Shown here piece after piece: positions 12,194 to 36,200 of a stretch of 64,000 bases of DNA. Every line of letters begins with the position of its first letter. Within the stretch, counting starts at the first letter, position 1. The notes under the pieces are model-generated. The model was not told the DNA's origin. It was given only the letters and a program-made list of their open reading frames with translations, and searched no databases. The stretch is from Euglena gracilis (Eukaryota; Euglenida; Euglenophyceae; Euglenales), in assembly GCA_039621445.1 (NCBI GenBank), contig CP154955.1:12342960-12406959 (forward strand), in the 5' to 3' direction. The position numbers and the translations under genes are program-made.

Positions 12194-12270
12194 CCTGGGC
12201 AACAGGTGTTGCAGGGCACGTGGCTAAGGGCCTGGCGGATCAGCAGCAGGTGGGCGGGGTTGATGTGGAC
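12194..12270 (-). CDS. possible exon, unassigned
   Basis: The minus-strand stretch has acceptor CCAATCAG at 12270 and donor GGGTGGGC at 12194. It reads VHINPAHLLLIRQALSHVPC followed by NTCCPG. The helical start and Cys-rich end look like protein, but no domain can be named from 26 residues. The strand matches its neighbours. Confidence 0.35.
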
Positions 12271-13444
12271 CTGATTGGTGGCAGGGCGAAAGGGGGGGGG
12301 GGCTGAAGTTGACCAACCTGGGGGAGGGGGTGTCGGAGGTGGTACTCACCCCCATACAGAGTATCAAGTGGGGGGGGGGGTTGGTCTGGACCCCCCTCTC
12401 CACTGGGGGGGGGGGGATCGGACCACCCCCCTCGTGCAAAAAAAAATTTATTGCTTTTTGGGGCCTCGAAAATGGCCCAAGGATCGCATTCCCGCACTTT
12501 TTTTTGAAAAATCGGCCAAAATATACACCGAACTTTTCATCTTTTCTGGTACGATGCGCTGGAAAAAATTTTGGGTTCCAAGGGGGGGTCCCGGGTTACC
12601 AGGAGGGGAAGGGTGTAGACCCACACACACGGACCACACCAACCACCCATGGTGAGTGTATGTCCCTGCAGTGCTGGAAGTACACCAGAGTTGCGCACCC
12701 GGCCAGGCGGAGCAACACAGGAGCAGGAGCACTGGGGTAAGGGGTCCCTGGCCACTCACCACACAGCAAACTCGCCAGAAGCGAAGTTAGCACGGGCCAT
12801 AAACAGATCAGAAACCTTTGTGCAACTCAGGGGGGGGTCCTGGACCGCCCCCCCCCCTCGGTCCGAAGGGGGGTTGTCTGGACCCCCCTTCCCCTTGGGG
12901 GTGGTCTGAACCCCCCCACCCCCCCTGCAAAAACCACCACTCACTTAATACCCTGCCCCCCTACGGGGGGGGGGGGGGGGGGCTCCTGCGTGGCCTTGGG
13001 CTTTTCTGGCTACTGCTCCGAAGGCGTCGAAAGTGCCTTGACCGACTGCCCAGGCACTTTTGGACTTGTGCCCTACACCCCCCCCGGGTCGGACTGGGCG
13101 CCTTGAAGTGCCTGCCCAGGCAGACACCCCCCCCCCCGGGGTGTGGTTGGTCTGGCCTTAAAATTTAGCCTGGGGGGGGACGGCTGAGGCGGGCAGAACA
13201 GACGGAAAGTGCAAAGCCGTCCTCCAACACCACCCCAGCCCCGCCCCCAAATAAATGGGCAGCGCCAAATGGGTGGGTGCACGACGCTCAATGAAGTGTC
13301 GCACCGCGAGGAGTCCGAAACAATAATTCAAACAGCACTTAAATGGGACGTCATGGGTGACCCCAAATATCCTCTTATGCCCCTCCCAACCCAGCCCTCA
13401 AAACCTCTGACTTCCTCGGCCCTGGACACATGCTTCTCCCACGT

Positions 13445-13560
13445 GGCAGCGCTTGCGCTGCCGCAGCAGACACATGGAGGGCGGGTTGGGCTGGCGGAGC
13501 AGCCAACGCTCCACGGCCCGCGTGTGCTCGATGTGCTTGGTCCCGTCCAGGCGGTGGCTT
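13445..13560 (-). CDS. possible exon, RING/U-box-like remnant
   Basis: The minus-strand frame reads LDGTKHIEHTRAVERWLL and then RQPNPPSMCLLRQRKRCHVG. The pattern H-x2-H-x2-AV-x-RWL followed by a cysteine and Arg-rich tail is reminiscent of the second half of RING or U-box domains, but most zinc ligands are absent. A donor (GTGGGAG) follows RCH. The upstream acceptor phase does not fit the exon at 13712-13937, so the join is not established. Confidence 0.3.
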
Positions 13561-13711
13561 CCCGATGGGGTGGCAGGCCGAACCTCCCCTCCCCCCCCCC
13601 CGGCAAAGGCATCAAGGGGTCTGTGACAAACCCGTGATCTGCCCGTAGTCGCCACGGCTGCAACCTTTCATCGCGGCACGCATTTGGTTCCCGGCCGTCT
13701 CTCGGCTCAAC

Positions 13712-13937
13712 TTGCCGGAAAGGCGCCACGCCGCCCCGGCCCGCCGGTGGGCTGTCCGCTGGTGGCGGCCGCCCGGCGAGGCCGCCGCCCGGCCTCGATC
13801 CAGAGGGGGCCGAACTGCTTCAGCTCGTGGACGATGACGGGGATGGCGGTGGGGCGGGGCTGGAACAGGGAGGCCAGGTCCAGGGGCCCCTCGGGGGAGC
13901 TGGAGGAGGGGGCCGCGGCCGAGTCCATGTTGGGGCC
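13712..13937 (-). CDS. exon of unassigned protein
   Basis: The minus-strand exon has a C-rich tract and acceptor CGTCCAG at 13937 and donor AGTTGAG at 13712. It reads 75 codons plus one base in phase 0. A Ser/Ala/Pro-rich start (MDSAAAPSSSSPEGPLDLAS) is followed by a more ordered stretch (PTAIPVIVHELKQFGPLWIE) and an Arg-rich end. The ATG near the start could be an initiator but sits inside the exon after an acceptor. No family is assigned. Confidence 0.5.
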
Positions 13938-14003
13938 CTGGACGGGGGGGGGGGCGGAGGGGGGCAGCACACAGGTCAGCTGGAAACAGGTTTGTAAAAT
14001 AGA

Positions 14004-15055
14004 TGAACCCCCCCCCTCATTTAAACTGACCCGTCAGTTTAGGACTTTTGGGTTGGCGGAAATCCTGGAGGGGGTCGGTTTGGACGGGGGGTCGGTTTCA
14101 GAGGGTGACTTCATGTTTCTCCTGGCACAGCCAGTGTCTGATACGCTTTCTACCGTCCTGCCCTCTTTTTCTTGTGATGTGGAGCTGGAGGAATTGGGGT
14201 CGGACATGGCGCACCGCCTCTGACAACGAACTATGTTTGGTACGCGATGGTGCACTTGGTACGCCTTTGTTTGCATTCCATCATTCGCTTCAAGTCTAAT
14301 TATCGGAAACAATTTGCCTTGGCGATGCATGGCAAAGGGAAATTGACTGCAGCCGACCAGCGCATTGCCATGAACCTCCTTGTTGCGGAAGCTCATCTTG
14401 AGACTCTCAATTATGCCTCTTTCTTCTGGTTGCATGAGAAATTTGTCTGCCGAGTTGGTCGTCAAAAATCAATGAAAATCCCACCAAACCACAAAATCCC
14501 CCCATCAAAAAACCAGAACACCACCGGATGCACCACACAACATGCCGATGACTCTGCATCTAGCCATTCAACAGCCTGCTTTTCCAAATGGGAAATTTTT
14601 GCAGAGGGTGGACACTTCCAGTTCGCATCCCAATGCACGAAAGGGGCATGCTCACAAGGACATTCAACCAACCCTCCACTAAAAGTTCGCTCAGTTTCAA
14701 TACATCCACACCTCACCCGTTGATGACATCAAGCCCTTCGCCTTGGCTTCCTTTGTGCACAACCCTTTGAAAGAAATTGTCAAAAAGTTTGATGAGGAAG
14801 TTTGGGCTTCCAGTGAGGAGTCCATTCCACTGTCACCTGTGCCGCCAACCAAAGAGCGCTCCATCCGCTCATATTTCATGCAAAAATAACCATTCGATGA
14901 GCCTGGACGCTCTTTCTGTTGGCGGCTTCCATTATGTTGTCCATGTTTGTCATCCAACTTGCCATGGGTCGGTGTATTATTTGGGTTGAAATTCTGCAAT
15001 GGGTCGGTTTGGAAGGGTAGGTCGGTTTAGCAGGGGGGGTCGTTTAAATGGGAGG
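14004..15055 (+). mobile_element. DNA transposon remnant with CATTTAAAC terminal repeats
   Basis: Both ends are a C/G run plus TCATTTAAACTGACCC (left, 14017) and, inverted, CCCATTTAAACGACCCC (right, to about 15055). Subterminal copies of GGTCGGTTT occur on each side. A second, inverted and decayed copy lies at 32535-33430. Coding pieces on the plus strand are at 14106-14223 (DFMFLLAQPVSDTLSTVLPS...), 14247-14465 (SIIRFKSNYRKQFALAMHGK...) and 14687-14887, which ends PTKERSIRSYFMQK and a stop. The frames do not join without shifts. The encoded protein is not a family I recognise; a transposase is an inference from the repeats. Confidence 0.6.
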
Positions 15056-15069
15056 GGGGGGAGATAAAG

Positions 15070-15448
15070 TAAAATAAGAGAACACACACATAGGAAGAAA
15101 AAAAGAAAAAAAAAGCGAGAGAGAAAAGAGAAGAAGGGCAAAGAAGAAGAATAAGAAGAAGAAGAATAGAATAAGAAGAAGAAGAGAAGAAGCAGAAGAA
15201 GAAGACAGAAGAAGAAGAAGAATAAGAAGAAATAGAAGAAGAAGAACAAAAGAACAGAAGAAAGAACAAGAAGAAGAAAAGAAAAAAATAGAAATAACAA
15301 GAAGAATAACAACAACAACAACAACAACAACAAACAACAACAACAACAACAAAAACAACAACAACAAAAACAAAAACCACAACAACAAAAACACCAACAC
15401 AAAAACAAAAACCAACAAAAACACAACAAAACAACAACAACAACAACC

Positions 15449-15496
<48 letters not shown>

Positions 15497-15528
15497 CAAC
15501 AAACAACAACAACAACAACAACACAACC

Positions 15529-15568
<40 letters not shown>

Positions 15569-15576
15569 GCAACAAC

Positions 15577-15608
<32 letters not shown>

Positions 15609-15690
15609 GCAACAACAACAACAACAACAACAACAACAAACAACAACAACAACAACAACAATAAATAATAATAATAATAACATAAATGTA
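15070..15690. repeat. 600-bp (GAA)n then (CAA)n trinucleotide tract
   Basis: Imperfect GAA/AAG units to about 15300 pass into CAA/AAC units to 15660 and a short AAT run. Long minus-strand Leu/Val/Cys frames through it are repeat artefacts. Confidence 0.95.
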
Positions 15691-16017
15691 TATTAAACGT
15701 ATACAGGTTTTTAACGCTGGGGGGGGGGGGGGGCTCAGGTGGGTACGTCCGCCAGACCCCCCCAGAGGGCCTTGTGGGTTCCCCACTGGAGGAGGGTGTT
15801 TGGCCATTTTTTGTTGCAGACGGCTGTGGTTCCGGCCAGAGACTTTTTCAACACCGGGGGGGGGGGGGTCACCCACCCGGGGGCACCCTCCTGCCTACCC
15901 CCTGACTTCGGTTCGCGCCGAAAAAGGGCAGGGGCGGTGTGGGGTGGACCACCCCCACGAAGCCACTCGTGGGAGGGGAGCGGGGCAGCAGGATCTGCCC
16001 CCAGCCCTCCCCCCCAA

Positions 16018-16130
16018 GAGCTGAGAAATATCTGGAAAATGGCACCCCTGGCCAAGCGTGTGCAGGAAGTCCTGCTGGAGGGAGGGGGAGTCGCCCTCAA
16101 CACAGCAACGCGCAAACGAAGGAATTTTTT
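16018..16130 (+). CDS. possible plus-strand exon or transposon coding piece
   Basis: The plus-strand frame reads ELRNIWKMAPLAKRVQEVLL and then EGGGVALNTATRKRRNFF after a CCCAAG acceptor-like site. It looks like an amphipathic helix with a basic end. It is embedded in G/C-run repeat DNA and runs on to 16191. No family is seen and no partner exon is found on this strand. Confidence 0.25.
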
Positions 16131-16435
16131 TGATCAAAAATGGGTGGCGTGGCCAGTCCCCCCACCTGCCAAATGGGGGGATCACCAATAGGGTGGCCTC
16201 TTCTCAGCAAAAAGAAGACTGGTGATTCTTTCCAATTCCCATCCTCATTTTTGCCAAGTCATCTATCAAGGTGAGGGGTCACAGTCAATTCAACGGTGGC
16301 ACAAAAGTTCATGCAACATGGGGTTATGGGGTGTATTTAGAAGAAAAGGACCTCACTGACACAAACCACAGCACAGGAGAAAAGGGCAGCTTGAAATTTG
16401 ATGTGACTACCAAGCACCTTTGGTCAGCCATGCCC

Positions 16436-17520
16436 TTGGGCCCAGCATCGCCCGGCATCGCCCTGCATCGCCCAGCATCGCCCAGCATTGCCTTTGAAGC
16501 CCTCGGTGGTGTACCTTCTGTACCTGCATCCACTCAGATGCCGGCATCCAGAGCATCCACTCCAGCATCTGCATCCACTCCATCCACCATTGTCCACTTT
16601 TGGTCATTAACCCACTTGTACAACTTTTGGCTGCTTTGGCCACTTTTGGCCACTTTGCCCAAGTTCACCCACCTTTGGCACCTTTTGGCTTGCGGCTACT
16701 ACTAGATTTGTTTTTGATTGCTTCTAATTGCTTTCTGGCCACTTTTTAATGCTTTGGGTCCCTTTAAGACCCCTTCGGTCTCCGGTATCTGCATCTTGTC
16801 CGGTGTCTGCAGCCATTGCATCTTGTCTAGTGTGTGTATCTTGTCCAGTCAAGTAGCTGAATCTTCTCCAGTATCTGCATCCACTGCATCTTCTCCAGTA
16901 TCTGCATCCACTGCATCTTGTCCAGTGTCCGCATCCACTGCATCTTGTCCATATCCGCATCTTGTCCAGTATCTGCAACCACTGCATCTCGTCCAGTATC
17001 CGCATTTTATGCATCTTGTCAAAATGTCTGTATCCATTGGCTCTCAACCAAGCCAAAATGACCACAAAAGCCCAAAAATGACCGCCAAAGCCCAAAAATG
17101 ACCCCAAAAAGCCCCCAAAAAGCAACCGAAATGGCCTAAAAAGGCTTAAATAACCTAAAATAGCCCAAAAACGTCAACGTGTCCACAAAGCATTGTGAAA
17201 AATTACCCAAAATCACGAAAATAACCTAAAATGGCCAAAAATACCATAAAAGTGCTCATATTGACCCAAATTAGCCCAATATTTGCACAAATCAATGCAA
17301 AATAACACCCAAAATAGCAAAAAAATTATCCAAAATCACCAAGATGGGTGCAATATTGGAGATTTTTAGGGAAATTATCCTGAAAATGGTATAATTCTGA
17401 AAAATACACAAAAAAGCCAGCATCGCCCAGCATCGCCCTGCATCGCCCAGCATCGCCCAGCATCGGAACCCCACCTCGGGTCTCCAAAAGTCCAGCATCG
17501 CCCAGCATCGCCCAGCATCA
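16436..17520. repeat. short tandem arrays (CAGCATCGCC; TCCAGTATCTGCATCCACTG)
   Basis: CAGCATCGCC units lie at 16444-16490 and again at 17418-17518. Units of about 20-25 bp (TCCAGTATCTGCATCCACTG) lie at 16860-17005. CCAAAAATGACC-type A-rich repeats lie at 17050-17320. No exon was recognised between them. Confidence 0.85.
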
Positions 17521-17822
17521 GAGGTGCTTGGTGACTACTGACTAGGCAGCGATCTTCCTCTGTGTTCACAACTTTCATAATGTGCGGCATACATGCTTCA
17601 GGGGGAAAAAACGAACCGAAGAAAGCTCCGTTTGTTCCCGGATGTTTCAAAGACATGGCCCCGACGGAGGGTCAGAGGCACAGCAGGGGGGAGGGTGGCT
17701 TCTCTGGAATGACTTACGGTGGCAGGTGGAGCACCAGCGGACTGTCCGCCTGCCCCTGGCAGTCGGCTGAGGTGTATGGTACACGGCGGAGGCCGATGTG
17801 GAGGGGGGGGGGGCAATGGCCC

Positions 17823-20440
17823 CTACAGCTTCGCGCGGGGGTGGCGGCGCTGGTAGTCCTCCGTGAGGTCGCGCTTCAGCACCTTGAACGCCACGTTGCG
17901 GGGCAGGGCAGGGACGACCTCCAGGTCCTTCAGCCGCTGGAACTTGGCCCTGGTCCGGGGGTGGGGGGAAAGGTCTCCGTCCCCACAAATCCCCCATTTG
18001 AGTACGCTGGGCCCAAATAAGTGGCACACCCCCACAAGCAGGGAATTTCTTAAGGACCCCCGGGGGGGGGGGTCCAGCCTCCGGCTGGCAAAAAGGCTGC
18101 TGGCTGGATTTGAGCTGCTGGCTGGACCCCCCCAGGGGGGTGGGGGGGGAGGGGGGGGGGGGGTCCAGGGCTGGAGGGGGCTGGGCTGGGCTGGGTCGGT
18201 GAAAAACAAAATTTTCTAACACATTTTTGCCATTTTCGACATTTTGGTGGATGGAGCTAGATCAAGGCTGGGGGCTGTGATGGAGGAAACTGTGGTGAGG
18301 GGAAAAAATTCAGGGATAGGTGAGCTGGGCAGCCCAGTTGGCTGGCCAGCCTGCGGCCGGCTGGCCCGGCCTCCGGCCGGCTGGCCCGGCCTCCGGCCGG
18401 GCTGGACCCGACTTTATTTCAGTCGACCCCCAGGGGGGGGGGGATCCCAGCCCGAATTTGGGCTGCTGGCTGGATTTGAGCTGCTGGCTGGGTGGACCCC
18501 CCCGGGGGGTAGGGTACCCTCCGGCTTAAGAAATTCCCTGCCCACAAGTCCGAAAGTGAAGTCCAAAAAAAGTGCGCACCCCCCCTCCAAAAGCCACTGT
18601 GCATTGGCCCACGTTCGGGTTCGGCCCAAATCGGTGTCACGCCCCGGAGGATCTGAAACTTCGGTCCGATAATGGGCCCACCCTGTGCACCTAAAACGGG
18701 GGGGGGGGTACCACATGGGTCGGATCGGCCCCACCCCGCCGTCTGGTGCTACGCCAAACGCTGCCGTCTTCTGTTTGCCCAGACTGTGCTGTAAGTGGCA
18801 AATGAAATGCGAGAACAGAGGGGGGTTGGCACCCACCAGATTCCTTTGTGCGTTGTGTGGGCAGACCAACTTTGGGGGGGAGGGGCGATGTTGATCCCCC
18901 AAAACGTTTGGGGGACCGACGAAAAAAAAAATGGTGGGAAACCCAGTTCTCCACCGCAGCAATGTGCAACGTGATGAACATTTTCAATCAAAAATCAGCG
19001 CACCTGGAAAAAATGAGAAGGGGTGGGGCGGGGGTTAGGGTTAGACCCACACCCACCAGGAGGCGGGGGTGTGGGCTGGGACTCACCAACATAACGCGAT
19101 GAGAAAGTTTGGAAATTGGTTGGAGGAAACAAACCCGACGCGGGCGTTCACCCAGGCCTTCAGCTCGGCAGGCAAGATGGTGCCCTTCGCGTCAGGCTTC
19201 AGAATGACCGCAGCAATAGCTGCCTGTGGGTGGTGGAGGGGGAGGGGTGAATGGCTCGAAGGGGGGGGGGGATGGCAGAGGCAAAGTCGGTGCAAAAAAA
19301 AACAAACAAAAAGTCGCACACAAGTTTATAAGTTGTACGCAGAAACTCAAGTTGCAGGGAAGGGGAAAGGAGACAGTACAATAAACAATAGGCACCTTGC
19401 ACCATGATATATTCTCCATGATCCACATTTAGTCTGCTGTGCACAGCAAGCTTGTGGCAAAAGCAAGCAGGTGAAGGAAAAGCTCCAAATCCTCGGAAGA
19501 AGGCAGGGCGGCGGCAGCGGCCCAGGCGGCCGGGAGCCGGGCCACACCTCCCCCCACTTGTCGTCCGGAACGCCGTACACAGCGGACTCCAGCGACGCCG
19601 GGGCCACACACCGTGGAAGGGGGGGGGCTGGCCGGTATATAAAAGCGCCACCCACCAGCACCCAACTTGGGTTTCTGGGTTTCCCATTCAGCCCTGGCAG
19701 CGGGGGGGGGTTCGGGGTTCCCGTGCCGCTCCGGGCACGGCGGGGTGGGGGTGGCAATGATGCTCTCGATGTCCTTCGGGTACACGTTGACGCCCCCGCT
19801 GGGCGGTGGAGGGCGGTGGAGGGGCTGGGCAGGAGCCTGGCTGGGCAATGTGGGAACCCTTGGCTGGGACGGGGTTGGAACCACCGACCAGGGCTCCAAC
19901 CATGGCCAGGTGGGGAGGTCAAAGACGGGTCATACTGACGGGCTCATGTCAAGTGGATGAGGCGTTTTGCCGAGTGCCAAGCATGTGGTAAATGTTAGGT
20001 GTTTCAAGAAATCACTGTCAGTTGTGTTGTCCTTACAGTCCTTTGTTCTTCAGTCACCAAAGAGGAATGGGCCCATGTCCAGGAATCCTAGCAGGACCTG
20101 ACAGAAACCCACATCACTTACTGGAGTTGTGTGCACAAACCCTTTAGTGCCAATGAAGGATGGCCGCTTTCCCTCCTCTGCTTCCTTTCTGTCGGCTGTT
20201 TGGGCCATGGAATTTCTTGAACGCAGGAACCCATAACAACCTTCATTGCTGGGGCCACCAAGAAAACACCAGCAGAGCATCTGAGCAAAAGCAGAGAGGA
20301 CTCGGGAGGCTGGAGGAATGGAGGGCCACCTGATGATCATGTCCTTCTTGCGGTCCACAAGCACCAAGAAGCCATCGGCGTCCAGGTACCCCCAGGTCCC
20401 CCGTCCGGATCCAGCGACCACGGGCATTCTCGACGAACAG
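17823..20440 (-). CDS. AMP-forming acyl-CoA synthetase, C-terminal part (5 exons)
   Basis: Enzymes of this family adenylate a carboxylic acid with ATP and pass it to CoA. Exons on the minus strand are 20440-20330, 19798-19753, 19610-19548, 19223-19135 and 17949-17823. They encode the C-terminal third: RWIRTGDLG and YLDADGF..VDRKKDMI (hinge and motif with the hinge Asp/Lys), GGVNVYPKDIE, SAVYGVPDDKWGE, ILKPDAKG and LPRNVAFKVLKRDL, with the catalytic Lys expected in the last stretch. The ORF ends AKL-stop, a PTS1-type peroxisomal signal. Borders of introns 1, 3 and 4 are GT-AG with matching phases; the 142-bp intron 19611-19752 is not. One extra base in the C5 run at 20389-20393 shifts the frame. 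The N-terminal ATP-binding part is not found upstream, where alpha-kinase-like exons lie instead, so this may be a fragment or a fusion. Confidence 0.8.
18039..18540. mobile_element. intact 502-bp hAT-like MITE, CAGGGAATTTCTTAAG family
   Basis: The terminal inverted repeats CAGGGAATTTCTTAAG are identical over 16 bp at both ends. They are flanked by a perfect 8-bp duplication CCCACAAG (18031-18038 and 18541-18548). TIRs beginning CA and 8-bp duplications are typical of the hAT superfamily. The element sits inside the last intron of the acyl-CoA synthetase. Internal sequence is G/C runs and CTGGCTGGA/CCGGCC repeats with no coding capacity. Perfect ends suggest recent insertion. Confidence 0.85.
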
Positions 20441-20621
20441 CTCCGCGGTAAGCACACACAAATGAGAAAAAAAAACGAGGAAAAGGTTCGTTGAAAAACG
20501 TTTGAAAAACTTTGAAAAAAAAAATAAAAAAATGAAAATATTTTTATAATATTAAAGTCAATCAGGCAATAAAAAAAAATCAGCAAAGGGGGACAAAACC
20601 GGCCCCTCGCATGAGAAGTAC

Positions 20622-33643
<13,022 letters not shown>

Positions 33644-33999
33644 CTGGGACTGGGAGGGGGGAACGAGGAAAAAGGTTGATGAGTGACCCCAAACCCTGGG
33701 AAAAGGCATCCAGAACCCTCGGAACCCCTCCACCAAGACCCAGGTTGGGCTGAAGTTCACGACACGATGAGTCTGTATGGAGAATGCGTCTTACATAATT
33801 CAGTTTTTTTATAATAATAAAAAGTAAAAAGATATATCATTGCACTGCGATGATAACTTTAATCATACACTGTAATATATGCTGAAATGTACATAATAGA
33901 ATGTGAAAATGAAAACAAAAAAAGTCATAAAAACAAAAAAAATGGAATGAAAACAGTGCCCAAATATCGAACACAAAAAAGGAGGAACACAAAATGGGT

Positions 34000-34145
34000 C
34001 CCCGCCCAGCCCTGGCCATACTCCTCGTTCAGCTGGCTGATGAGGGCCCGGCGGCTGGTGCGCGACGGCGGGCCGGTGGGCCGCGGCGCGTCCGGGTAGG
34101 CGGAGGCCGGAGGTGGCTCGCCAGGCACAGCCCCCGGCCAGTGAT
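34000..34145 (-). CDS. possible exon upstream of the alpha-kinase-like gene
   Basis: The minus-strand frame reads AVPGEPPPASAYPDAPRPTG, PPSRTSRRALISQLNEEYGQ and GWAG: a Pro-rich linker leading into a helical end. It fits the style of the next exon (33643-33608) on the same strand, but the donor phase could not be matched. A GTATGG donor inside EEY is possible. It could be the 5' part of the alpha-kinase-like gene. Confidence 0.4.
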
Positions 34146-34427
34146 GCATCCCGTGGGAGATGGGGTTTTAAAAAACTGTTTGAGCCCAAAGGGGTTTTCC
34201 TGACTGGCTCCTCCTGCTTTGACGGGGCTGGGCCTAACCAGCCCACTCCTTCCGTGCAAAACGGTCCGGGCGGGGTCGGGAACACTACCCAAACCTGACC
34301 CCACAGTTTCGGGTCTTTCGGGACATCTGATGTTGGCCGTTGTCATTTGCCATTGGCTGTGGTCGGGAAAGCATGCTTCATCGGGTATGGACATGCGCGC
34401 TCGCGCAAAAACCTACCCACCCACCCG

Positions 34428-34430
<3 letters not shown>

Positions 34431-34504
<74 letters not shown>

Positions 34505-34515
34505 GCACGCACGCA
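34431..34515. repeat. (CA)n/(GCAC)n microsatellite
   Basis: About 70 bp of CA ends in four GCAC units and abuts the left end of the transposon at 34516. Confidence 0.95.
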
Positions 34516-35604
34516 CAGACATTCATTTAGTGTGGTTCACAAAAGACGTGTGAACCACAAATTTTTTTCTGGTGTCCACAGGTGAACCACAAAAAAATTT
34601 TTGGTGTCCACAGGTGAACCACAAAAATTTTTGTGGTGTCCACAAAAAAAATTTGTGGTCCACAAAAATTGATTGAGGATCAAAAAAAAATTTACACCTA
34701 AAGGCGGATTGATCTTTAGACACCTCAGCCACATTCTGAGCCTTGGCCCCGGCTCAATCCACGAAGCGTGGCAGTTGAAATTGGACAGATTGCTATCGAG
34801 AGTTCTCAAGCAGACGTGCTGTATAGACAACTTACCCAACAACGATACCATCAAAAAGTTAAGTACTGGCGTCGATGAAGCGGAATTCAGCTGCATGGAA
34901 GCAGAAACACGCGACATTATCGTGGGGCTTTGGCATGGCTGTGGACATTGGGAGCGTTCTGGGGCATTGTGGGATGTCAGTTGAGTGCCTCAGTGCCAGA
35001 AAAAATGCCTGAAAAATTGGCAATGCCATGTGCTTTGATTTGAGGTGTTGGGATTGGAATATCGTTTGGTGATCATTGTTGATCATTTCAATTCATACTA
35101 TTTTTTTACGGATTCTTTCAAAGCGGCTTTATTGCGGTAAATTGGCCTTCTTAGGTCTGTTTTCGACTGTATACGTCTCCTTTACTGTGAGCCAAACGTC
35201 CACCGGAATCGACCAAAATCAGAACCTCTTCAAAAAAAAATCGAAAAATATGACCCTTTTTTGGAAGTGGTTTTCCGCTTCCTCTTCTGCTTTTAGAGCA
35301 CCAGAATTTTTGGCCAACTTACGCCGCCTGAGTCAAACATGTTCAAAGAAGATTGATTCATTGCTGTTGATGAGAAAGAAAACGATGCAAATGCCAGCAG
35401 GCGGTGGGAAATTTTTTGGTGTCCACATGTGAACCACAAATATTACTTTGGTGTCCACAGGTGAACCACAAAAAATTTTTTGGTGTCCACAAGTGAACCA
35501 CAAAAAAATTTTTGGTGTCCACAGGTGAACCACAAAAATTTTTGTGGTGTCCACAGTAAACCACAAAATGACAACCTTGGTGTACCACACTAAATGAATG
35601 TCTG
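34516..35604. mobile_element. 1.09-kb transposon inserted in a microsatellite
   Basis: The terminal inverted repeats CAGACATTCATTTAGTGTGG are identical at both ends. The flanks are the 8-bp repeat CGCACGCA (34508-34515 and 35605-35612), although they lie in a GCAC-rich microsatellite. Subterminal arrays of about 35 bp (GGTGTCCACAGGTGAACCAC plus an A/T stretch) point inwards from each end (34540-34680 and 35405-35575). A plus-strand frame at 34673-34984 (KGGLIFRHLSHILSLGPGSI...) may be an ORF remnant. No transposase family is recognised. Confidence 0.75.
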
Positions 35605-35626
35605 CGCACGCACACACACACACACA

Positions 35627-35716
<90 letters not shown>

Positions 35717-35718
35717 CA
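35605..35718. repeat. (CA)n then (GACA)n microsatellite
   Basis: A CA run to about 35664 is followed by GACA units, directly right of the transposon. Confidence 0.95.
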
Positions 35719-35794
35719 CACATTCCCCCGCACACACAGTCACATGCACACACGCACACATACACACACATGCACATCAAAAGCAAAAGGCCAG

Positions 35795-36200
35795 CGGGGG
35801 GCTGCCTGCGCCAGGGGAACGCCGGGCCAGCAGGGTCCAGCATCACGGAGGGGCCCGGAGCGGGGCCAACAGCCCAGGGACACGGTAGGTCAGGGAACGC
35901 TGGGTCTCGTGCATGGGACGCGTGTGGACTGGCAGGGTTCGATCGGAAGTGGAAATTGAGGGCCCATTGGTGGAAATCTGGTGGAAGGGGGAGGGAGGGG
36001 CTCAGAAAACGCGAAACCGCCGTGGGGGGGGGGAGCGCATGCATCACACGGATCTGCAGTTTGGGGGGGCCGGGTCCAGAGGTCCAAAAGGTGGGTGCGC
36101 GCCCCTGGGAGCGGGGACGACTGGCGCGTACGGCATTGCGATGGGGATGGGCCGGGGCCCGAAGTCGATCCGCTGTGGCACGAGTGCGGGGGGCCAGCTG
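35795..36200 (-). CDS. two possible Pro-rich exons, unassigned
   Basis: On the minus strand, 36200-36055 reads ALVPQRIDFGPRPIPIAMPY and then APVVPAPRGAHPPFGPLDPA between a CTGCCAG acceptor and a GTGTGATG donor. 35885-35795 reads WAVGPAPGPSVMLDPAGPAF and then PWRRQPP. Both are proline-rich and disordered in style, like the upstream exons of the alpha-kinase-like gene. Frames are chosen on composition only. Confidence 0.3.

Noticed and set aside
14977-15876. Long minus-strand Leu/Val/Cys-rich frame resembling a membrane protein
   Set aside because: It is the translation of the (GAA)n/(CAA)n tract, with no non-repeat coding core.
33837-34019. Phe/Leu-rich minus-strand frames suggesting a membrane segment
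   Set aside because: The sequence is an A-rich low-complexity tract; the composition alone explains the frame.
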